From positions 37,097,001 to 37,161,000 of the forward strand of contig NC_091663.1 in assembly GCF_042453785.1 (NCBI RefSeq): a DNA stretch of 64,000 nucleotides. Direction: 5' to 3'. A program made the translations under genes and the position numbers. The stretch is from Malus domestica. Lineage: Eukaryota; Streptophyta; Magnoliopsida; Rosales; Rosaceae. The notes beneath the pieces were generated by a model. It worked only from the letters and a program-made list of their open reading frames with translations, was not told the DNA's origin and did not search any database. Below, piece after piece: positions 56,017 through 64,000 of this stretch (position 1 is its first letter; every line of letters begins with the position of its first letter).

Positions 56017-58419
56017 TCAACTCACATCCTTGAGTCTTTTAATCAATGTATCTAGAGATTTCTTCTTCGGGTTCTGCCTGCCTCCCCGGCTACCAAAGGT
56101 TCCAAATAGCCGCTCTGAAGGATCCCTCAACTTTTCTGAAATAAGCACTACTTTTCTGTGGTCCAAGGTATTGTAACTCCTCTCCCGGATTACCGGATTA
56201 AGAAAATTCTCTGGATGATTGCTCAAGAGTAAATTAACTAATTGCCTCGACTCAGCAACTGCCGTTTTCAACTGATTTGCTTCCTCATCTGAGAGTAGAG
56301 GAGCTTGATTATCTGCAAAAGATTCCAACAATCGAACATCTACATCAATGCTCATAATTGCTTGTACGGTAAACCTCTTAACTGTGTCCCCAAGTAAAGC
56401 CCCGACTATCTTCTCCGATATGTGAGAAAGGACATCCTGCAAAACTCGTTTGAGAACCTGAGGAGGCAATATTTGCTGAGCAGTGGAAACCAAAGTTTCC
56501 AAATATATGATCACCTCGTTCACATATTCATTCCCATTCGGTAAAGGCTCATCGGCCACCCAGTTCACATTCTCAATCAACATCATGAAGCCATCCACTT
56601 TTTGTTTAAGCAACCCAGAGAGTGTGTCTTCTGCTGCATCACGGGCTTTGCATAGAGGAAACTGCCTCCTCCCTCTCTCCACCATTCTCAAGGGAACACC
56701 AGAAAGCTGAGCAGCATGTCGGAAGAAGAAATCGCAAGCTCGCTCCATGACAGCCATATTAGCCGCCACCTGCATTGCCTGGGAGACCCCATGGATAGAC
56801 GTACTGATAAGCTTCAAAAGAGCCCCATCCAAATCCTCACTCAACAACCTATCCAAATACTTCTTCACAACATCAAAGAAATCAAGCTGCCCGCCATACG
56901 ACATGAAACTCACAGAATCCTCAATAAAAGACCTTACAATGCGGCAACAATCAGGCACTGTCGAACTAAATGGTGCAACGTAAGGAAAAGCCGGTATGAT
57001 ATCAGACGTCTGTATCTGAAACGAAAGCACATTCATGGAATACTCATACTCTTTCTTCATCAACATCTGATCGAATTTATCAGCGGAAAGCGCTTCAGCA
57101 ATCTGTTTACGACAATCTGACAACAAGAGCTCATGATACTTATCCCTATGTTTGCTCAGGACATCAAGCAAAGGATCAACCAAATATCCATACCGACGCA
57201 ATGTTACACCTAACAAGCTCACATAGTCCTTAATCAACAACAAATGGTTGGCAGTTTGCATCCTAGAAAACTGATCCTCTAAAACAGAACACATTTTACT
57301 CACAGCAGTTTCCCACAAATTCTCAACCTCCAATTTCGATACCAAACTACCACCGGTCCTCACAATTCGATCCTCAACGATGAAAAATCCGGCGATTTGG
57401 GCAAAGAAAGTTTGATGCGATTCAAGAAACGGAGTCATGGAAGATACCTGAAAGTCGGAAGTGAGCTGAAGCTTTCGATTCTCGAAGTAATACTGCTTGA
57501 ATCGGTCTTCAAGCCCTAGAGTCTGGTGTATATGATAAGCTCTGTACAAGGGAGTCAAATCGAATCCACCTCCGCCATTAAAACTGTCATCTCCAACCCC
57601 ACCGCCGCCGAGTCCGTCGTCGTCCTCTTCCTCCAAAGCGTACACACAGTCTCTGAGGCTGAGGCGGCTCTGCTCCTCCGCTTGCCGCTGCTTGATTCTC
57701 AGATCCTCTTCCCGTTGCCTCGCCGACGAAGCTTGACCGATCGCCAATTGACCGAGGTTCCGACTCACCACGCGGATCTCCACCAGCCAATCGCCGAACT
57801 CCTTGCTGACTTTCCGTTCGATGTGCAACCGAATATCTGGAATCTTCTTCTCCAGCATCCGCTTCAGCGTAGACGACGGCGTTTTGACCAGGAACTCGGA
57901 CTCGATTGTGTCGACGCACTTGAGCGCCATGTAAAAGTTGCTGTTGGAAAGATGGCGATTGGATCGGGAGCAGAGCTCCAACAAACGACTACAGTTTCGG
58001 ACCGATTCAAGCGCGAGGTTGACGTTTCGGGAAACGTTTCGGGCTTCAACGAAGGCGTCGAGGGAGGAAAGAAGAGGAAGGCCGACGGACTGGAGCTTGG
58101 CGTTGGAATCGGAGAGGGAAGACTTGAGGGAATCGACGTCGGAGAGGAGAGATCGGAGGTCGTCCACGGCGAGGATGAAGTCTTGGTAGTGGGCCTTGCA
58201 GACCTCCTCGATTTCAGACTCCTTGGAGCGGGAGAAGTGGCGGAGGTGCTGGAGCAGCGTCTCGGGCTTCCCGGAAGTAAAGGCCTTCCGGACGAATGGG
58301 CCCACATCCTCGCCGTTGCAGATGGCGGAGGAGAGGAGCAGCTGGTCGAGTTTTTCAGCAGAGTCGCCGTTTTCCGCAGCGGACGGAGCCACTTTCCGCC
58401 GAGATTTCGTGTGCTGCAT
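56017..58419 (-). CDS. SEC15B: Exocyst complex component SEC15B, intronless, 800 aa
   Basis: Subunit of the octameric exocyst, which tethers secretory vesicles to the plasma membrane. The open frame of 801 codons matches plant SEC15 along its length. The N-terminus MQHTKSRRKVAPSAAENGDS leads into EKLDQLLLSSAICNGEDVGP, typical of SEC15B. Then come FVRKAFTSGKPETLL, KSLLS/SLLSDVDSLK-type coiled helices, STLKRMLEKKIPDIR, EFGDWLVEIRVVSRNLGQLA and RQAEEQSRLSLRDCVYALEE. A Gly/Asp-rich insert follows near residues 265-285, then FDLTPLYRAYHIHQTLG and the C-terminal helical bundle. Plant SEC15 genes are usually intronless. The ATG at 58419 is the first in frame after a stop. Long open frames on the opposite strand (up to 304 codons) are shadows of the GC-rich 5' half. 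Confidence 0.96.
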   Translation of the reverse strand: MQHTKSRRKVAPSAAENGDSAEKLDQLLLSSAICNGEDVGPFVRKAFTSGKPETLLQHLRHFSRSKESEIEEVCKAHYQDFILAVDDLRSLLSDVDSLKSSLSDSNAKLQSVGLPLLSSLDAFVEARNVSRNVNLALESVRNCSRLLELCSRSNRHLSNSNFYMALKCVDTIESEFLVKTPSSTLKRMLEKKIPDIRLHIERKVSKEFGDWLVEIRVVSRNLGQLAIGQASSARQREEDLRIKQRQAEEQSRLSLRDCVYALEEEDDDGLGGGGVGDDSFNGGGGFDLTPLYRAYHIHQTLGLEDRFKQYYFENRKLQLTSDFQVSSMTPFLESHQTFFAQIAGFFIVEDRIVRTGGSLVSKLEVENLWETAVSKMCSVLEDQFSRMQTANHLLLIKDYVSLLGVTLRRYGYLVDPLLDVLSKHRDKYHELLLSDCRKQIAEALSADKFDQMLMKKEYEYSMNVLSFQIQTSDIIPAFPYVAPFSSTVPDCCRIVRSFIEDSVSFMSYGGQLDFFDVVKKYLDRLLSEDLDGALLKLISTSIHGVSQAMQVAANMAVMERACDFFFRHAAQLSGVPLRMVERGRRQFPLCKARDAAEDTLSGLLKQKVDGFMMLIENVNWVADEPLPNGNEYVNEVIIYLETLVSTAQQILPPQVLKRVLQDVLSHISEKIVGALLGDTVKRFTVQAIMSIDVDVRLLESFADNQAPLLSDEEANQLKTAVAESRQLVNLLLSNHPENFLNPVIRERSYNTLDHRKVVLISEKLRDPSERLFGTFGSRGGRQNPKKKSLDTLIKRLKDVS

Positions 58420-58439
58420 CGTGGCGATGTGAGAGAATA

Positions 58440-59500
58440 GGGCGCGGAGAGGATTTAGGAAAAATGGAAGAGAGAGCGAGTGGGGTAGTTATTTGGACAT
58501 TCGGGGATTTTTTGTTGTTTGACGGAAATGCCACCGATAACCAGGGAAATATTATGCGGAGATTGTAAGGTGGTAGGTGCTGGTGGTTGATAAATTGTTG
58601 TGGGTGGTTTGGTAATTAGGAAGATAGTAACATTCAACGGCGGTTCTGACAGAGCAGTGTCTGACGACTCGGGTGGTAAGAAATTAGGCCATCTCCAATC
58701 TAACATGTTTAACATAACGATGTCCAGAATTTTAAGTACATTTGTTTTTTTCATAAACGATATTATTTACATTAAAAATAAAAGTAGACTTGGTATCACA
58801 AGAACTAGTAGTAATGTAGTTTAAAATTTCTTTTAGCAAGATTCAAATTTAAAATATCTTACTTACGAGGTGAAGAGAAATACTATCACTTGACCGTAGT
58901 ACTAAGTGACGTAAAAAAAAATTAAATGAACAATGTCATGCCATATTCATATACTATCTCCAACCAAAGCTCCTTAATAATTTATTAGTTTAAGTTTCCA
59001 CTTTAAATTTCTTGGTTCATTTACCGTGGGATGTTTTTACATTTTACTCGTTAAATTTGAATCAATTATTGTAACTGAAGAGTTGGGCTTCAAAAAAGGG
59101 ATTAAGAGGGGGACTACATTTGGCCAGTCTAATGTCCTTTTAGCCAAATAATTACCTGAGGACTCCATAAAATTATAATCCATTCATTAATTGAAGATGA
59201 ATTTTTGGACAAAGCGTACCAATTTTAACTTTTTAACCTTTAACTATCTATATTGAAAATAACCTTACATATGTTTTTTAGCCTCTTATTTAAAAATGAA
59301 ATAAAATTCCTTGTCAACAAAAGTAATAAAAAAAAGGGATGTGATATCCACACATCATTTTTTATTTCTCTTACACCTCTTTTAAATTTCGGCCGTTGGA
59401 TTGGATAAATTGAAAAAGATCAAATGATAGAAATTAATAAAGGGTGTGGGAGAAGTATCCTAAAAAAAATTAATAAAAGAAATTGAAATGGCATGTGGCC
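58440..59500. other. Intergenic region between divergent SEC15B and RPL18
   Basis: Contains both promoters, starting with SEC15B upstream sequence. AT-rich, with no gene. A sequence like the end of the 61692-62232 MITE (TTAGGCCATCTCCAAT) occurs at about 58685, but no partner end was found. A small MITE relic lies at 59337-59462. Confidence 0.6.
59337..59462. mobile_element. Short MITE relic near the RPL18 promoter
   Basis: GGGATGTGATATCCACACATC at the left resembles the terminal repeat of 31160-31304. The right end (GGGTGTGGGAGAAGTATCC) has diverged. The centre has CGGCCGTTGGATTGG, as in related elements. Confidence 0.55.
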
Positions 59501-59590
59501 TCGTGGGCTTAAAGAACAAGAGAAACAAACAAAGCCCAAATCCCTTAAAACTGCATAAGAAAAAGCCCCATTTACATATAAAACCCTAAA
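59500..59590 (+). promoter_or_regulatory. RPL18 promoter: telo-box and site II motifs
   Basis: AAACCCTAA at 59581-59589 is a telo-box. TGGGCT at about 59506 and AGCCCA at about 59534 are site II-type motifs. This pairing is characteristic of plant cytosolic ribosomal protein genes and matches proliferation-linked control. Confidence 0.75.
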
Positions 59591-59667
59591 CAAAAGAAGT
59601 TTGGCTTTCCCTTCAAAAAACCCTTACACCGCCTCTCTGCCTCAAGAGCGTCAAAGCAGCAGCCGCA

Positions 59668-61158
<1,491 letters not shown>

Positions 61159-61602
61159 GCTTCGCAAAAGGAGTTATATCCCTATTTCCAGTCTTGTTTT
61201 CTTCACTTTGTGTTTTTGGTGGAACTCTTATGTTTATCTATAGCTTACCTTCATCTGTATTTCGTTATTCCCTACGACTGTTTTAGCTTCGAGAGGAAGA
61301 TCTTTAGATGTTTGAAGGATTAATGGCTACTTTAAGGAATGTTTGCTAGTTGTTAAGATTTTGTTGAATTCGATTTTGGTTCTCAACTACACGAGATATT
61401 ATTAATTTTCGCGAAGCAAGCTTGGGTTGATCGGCGAATTTTTTTTCCTTAATCTTTGACAATTCTAACCAACTTATGCGATGCCTGTTAAAAGGCTGTG
61501 TCGAAATGAAAAAGAGCCTCTGGTGCGAATTAGATCCTACCTTGCCCCCTTTCGCGGACAAAGATGATGAATTCTGATTCATCGTATCCTAGGTTGGGAC
61601 TG

Positions 61603-61686
61603 AAGGAGCTGAAATCTGCAGCTCCCTGCCGTGACATGGCAGTGTGCTGAAATCTGCAGCTACTGCTGTGACAGGGCAGTGCAGAA
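61603..61686. repeat. Short direct duplication
   Basis: GCTGAAATCTGCAGCT followed by a GTGACA-GGCAGTG phrase occurs twice in tandem, with a period of about 40 bp. It lies just before the MITE at 61692. Confidence 0.6.
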
Positions 61687-61691
61687 TTTTA

Positions 61692-62232
61692 GGTCATCTC
61701 TAACTGAAAGGGTTTAGAGGACCAGAGGGTCGAAAATAGTTTTAAAACCGTCTCTAACCGAGGCTCAGGCCAAAGAGTTTGTGGGTCCCACTGGACAAAA
61801 AAGGGCCAATCAGCCAGCCCAAATGAGCCAGCTAGCCCCGGGCCGGGCTGGAATTCAAATGCAATGGTTAGTTGATGTTAGCTAGCCGTTATTTTATTTA
61901 TTATTTTTTTTAACAATTATTTTTTTTAAATTTCCCTATACCTTTCTAAACCATTAAACATTACATAACATTAAGCTAGCAACGGCTAGCTGACGTCACT
62001 TAGCCATTGAATTTGAATATAAGTTGTAGTTTTTAAATAATAAATTATGTTTAGCCCTCGGTTGGATAGAGACAGGTTTTTGTGACAGGGCTTAAAACGA
62101 GCCTTATGACGCTTTGGCATTCGGTTAGAGATGGTAAGAAATATGGCATTGCACTGTCATTAAAATATTAATTTTTTAAAAGACCATAGGGCTAAAACGA
62201 ACTCTATGGACAGCCTTCGGTTGGAGATGGCC
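61692..62232. mobile_element. Tourist-like MITE (GGCCATCTCCAACC ends), TTA duplication
   Basis: The left end GGTCATCTCTAACTG pairs with the complement of the right end, GGCCATCTCCAACCG. TTA flanks both ends (61689-61691 and 62233-62235). Sub-terminal copies of CTAACCGA/CGGTTGGA-type motifs recur internally (CGTCTCTAACCGAGG, CCTCGGTTGG, TTCGGTTAGAG). No coding capacity. Confidence 0.85.
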
Positions 62233-62592
62233 TTAGGATCAGTAAGAAGTCTGTTGGAATCATCTCCACTACTAGTTATGCCTCCCTGCCAAAGCATTCT
62301 TCCAAGTCGCTTCGAACGAGGAGATGTTAGGTGCAAGTAGTAGTCCAATTACTTGGTCCTGGTGTAACAGAGAAATGAGGCCAACAGCATAATTGAAAGA
62401 CACAAGCAGCTCTGCATATTATTACATGATTGGGGTGACAGTTACAGAACCGGCAAACCCGAAGGACGAAAACCTCAAACACAACTAATTTCAGACATCA
62501 TCACCCTAACCTGTAAGGGCGTAGAAGAAACCCTTCAACTGCAAAGAGAAACAAACTAAAGGAAGCTGGCATGCTCGTCTAGCTAATAGAAA

Positions 62593-63187
62593 TCAGAACT
62601 TCTTGATGAAGTCGTAGACATGTTGACTGACTTCGTCTGGCTTTTCCTGGTTAATGAAGTGAGCTGCATCTTCCATCACAACCACCTCTTGCAGAAACGG
62701 CACATCTCTCTTGAACCCACCTTTATGTATGTAGTTCTGGATACCTGGAATATGATAGGTGATGTCCAGGTCCCCTACGATAAACTTAACCGGTACCTTG
62801 ATCTGTAGCCCCGTCCACGGTCCAGTAAGCTCCCAGGTTCTGCAACAACGAACAAACAAAGTACAAAATTACTTCTTCAATCTAAGAAAGAACCATGGCT
62901 TTTGATAAATCGAAATGAATTCAGAAGGGTATGTACAATTGTACATACAAGTTCAAAGCTCGATAGTAGTTCAATCCTCCGGTAAATCCTGTCTTGCTGA
63001 ACTTGCTTGCAAAATAGTTAACGTCCTCTTCTGTCAGCCAAGCGGGCAAGGTCACTGGAGCTGCCCAAGATTTTAATCCTTGGTCCTTAGGTATGCATGG
63101 AGGTTTTGGACTGCGGCCGGTGAGAAAACATTTCATGACCGCTGCAGTATCAATGCTATCAAAATCTTGTTCGATCTCTCCCGGTTC
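62593..63187 (-). CDS. Soluble epoxide hydrolase, last two exons (5' part beyond the window)
   Basis: Alpha/beta-hydrolase that adds water to epoxides of fatty acids and related lipids. Exons on the minus strand: 63187-62949 and 62839-62593 (stop at 62593-62595). The penultimate exon encodes EPGEIEQDFDSIDTAAVMKC and the lid, including FTGGLNYYRALNL, whose first Tyr of the pair belongs to the oxirane-binding site. The last exon encodes TWELTGPWTG, then KVPVKFIVGDLDITYHIPG with the charge-relay Asp. It continues through AAHFINQEKPDEVSQHVYDF with the catalytic His. The nucleophile Asp and oxyanion hole lie in upstream exons not present here; 63190-64000 looks like intron. The frame is intact. 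It is similar to plant EPHX2-like enzymes. Confidence 0.92.
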
Positions 63188-63189
63188 CT

Positions 63190-64000
63190 ATAACACAAAC
63201 AACAATTTTTTTTTTTTCAATTTGTAAGTTAAAATAAGCATTTGAGTAACAAGAGCGATGCCGCAACAAAATCAGGAAGTAACAAACTTGAACATATTCA
63301 GTCCTTGACATTAACAAGGTTACAAATTAGTCCCAAATGGGTTAGATTAATTAATCCCCAACTGTTTTTAGCCGACGAATTTTCAGCATTGAAAATACTT
63401 CATAACATGAAAATGAATTGGCTATGATCAATCAATCTTCTACTTTAACGTAATCTAAACTACGGGAAGGGAGATCACATCCACTATGGCCAAATGTGGC
63501 TATGCTCGTGTCTACAAAACCAAAATTATATAGCTAAACAATAGCATTCAGTAATTCTGAATGCCTAACCAATACTAACTATAGTAAAATGTATATTCCA
63601 TGAAAGTTATACCATCTTGGTAAATATTGAGATTTGACTATCTCCTTATGAGATCAAACAATTTTAGAACTTTACCATGTTTAAGCCCTCACATTGGAAA
63701 AAGATTAACCAAAAACAGACAAAATAACAGAACTTCCTCTTTTGTGCAGAGAAAAAAAGGGAAATTGGAAAGATTTGTTACTATGCACTACGGTCGGTGG
63801 GATTCCCTCCACCTGTAAGTGAGAGCAGGGCAGATGGACATTAGGACCAAGGTGGTCCCAGGACTGCCGGAGTTGAAAAATAAACATGTAATACATGTGA
63901 AGTCTTCCGAGAGACTCAAATATTTGGTATGGATTTCTTTTATGCCTACTAGGTGTTTGTGATGTAATGTCTGCTAGTTATATCCCAGTAATACAAATTT
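63190..64000 (-). other. Intron of the epoxide hydrolase gene, running off the window
   Basis: AT-rich, no exon-like frame for the hydrolase N-terminus, no repeat recognised. Inferred to be intronic because the exon at 63187 begins in mid-protein after a TATAG acceptor. Confidence 0.6.

Noticed and set aside
57526-58440. 304-codon plus-strand open frame antisense to SEC15B
   Set aside because: A shadow of the GC-rich 5' half of SEC15B; no recognised domain, and the minus strand matches SEC15 along its full length.
58685-58705. A further Tourist-like MITE starting TTAGGCCATCTCC
   Set aside because: No matching right end or second TTA was found within 1 kb, so only the end-like motif is present.

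Overview
The window is plant nuclear DNA. Genes are intron-rich with GT-AG splice sites, the promoters carry TATA boxes, telo-boxes and G-boxes, and the gene set is typically plant: SAP-WGR-type PARP2, U1A, SAG21/LEA_3, DUF538, SEC15B, eL18 and a soluble epoxide hydrolase. The mix of Harbinger-like MITEs, an RTE LINE, an Au-type SINE and a high-copy repeat carrying a coiled-coil ORF suggests a woody Rosaceae genome, probably the apple/pear tribe. That placement is inference from memory of the repeat families, not a search result.

Left third (1-31 kb, nearly all minus strand): a segmental duplication of a PARP2-U1A block. Order from the left: PARP2-A (5' two thirds inside the window, intact as far as seen), a U1A pseudogene lacking exon 1, PARP2-B (pseudogene with two internal exon deletions), a fossil Copia LTR region holding a Harbinger-like insertion, then PARP2-C (all 18 exons intact, 640 codons) and an intact U1A gene (251 codons). 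U1A intron 3 is swollen to about 5.4 kb by a composite RTE insertion. The two long units, about 1-7.4 kb and 19.5-30.2 kb, are nearly identical in PARP2. They give empty-site controls for several insertions.

Middle (31-42 kb): a gene-fragment-carrying hAT-like element sits directly upstream of U1A. It is followed by AT-rich noncoding DNA and one small stress gene, SAG21/LEA_3, on the plus strand.

DUF538 cluster (41.5-54 kb, minus strand): four intact secreted DUF538 genes and one chimeric fragment, in at least two rounds of local duplication. The spacers hold a tandem repeat of about 104 bp, MITEs with empty sites in the sister copies, and a fossil Copia element whose left LTR contains a second solo LTR.

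Right end (56-64 kb): intronless SEC15B (exocyst, minus), RPL18 (cytosolic ribosome, plus) and the last two exons of a soluble epoxide hydrolase (minus, running off the right edge). The genes act in unrelated housekeeping and stress processes. The strongest structural stories are the uneven fates of the PARP2/U1A duplicates and the way transposons have been inserted into introns and promoters.
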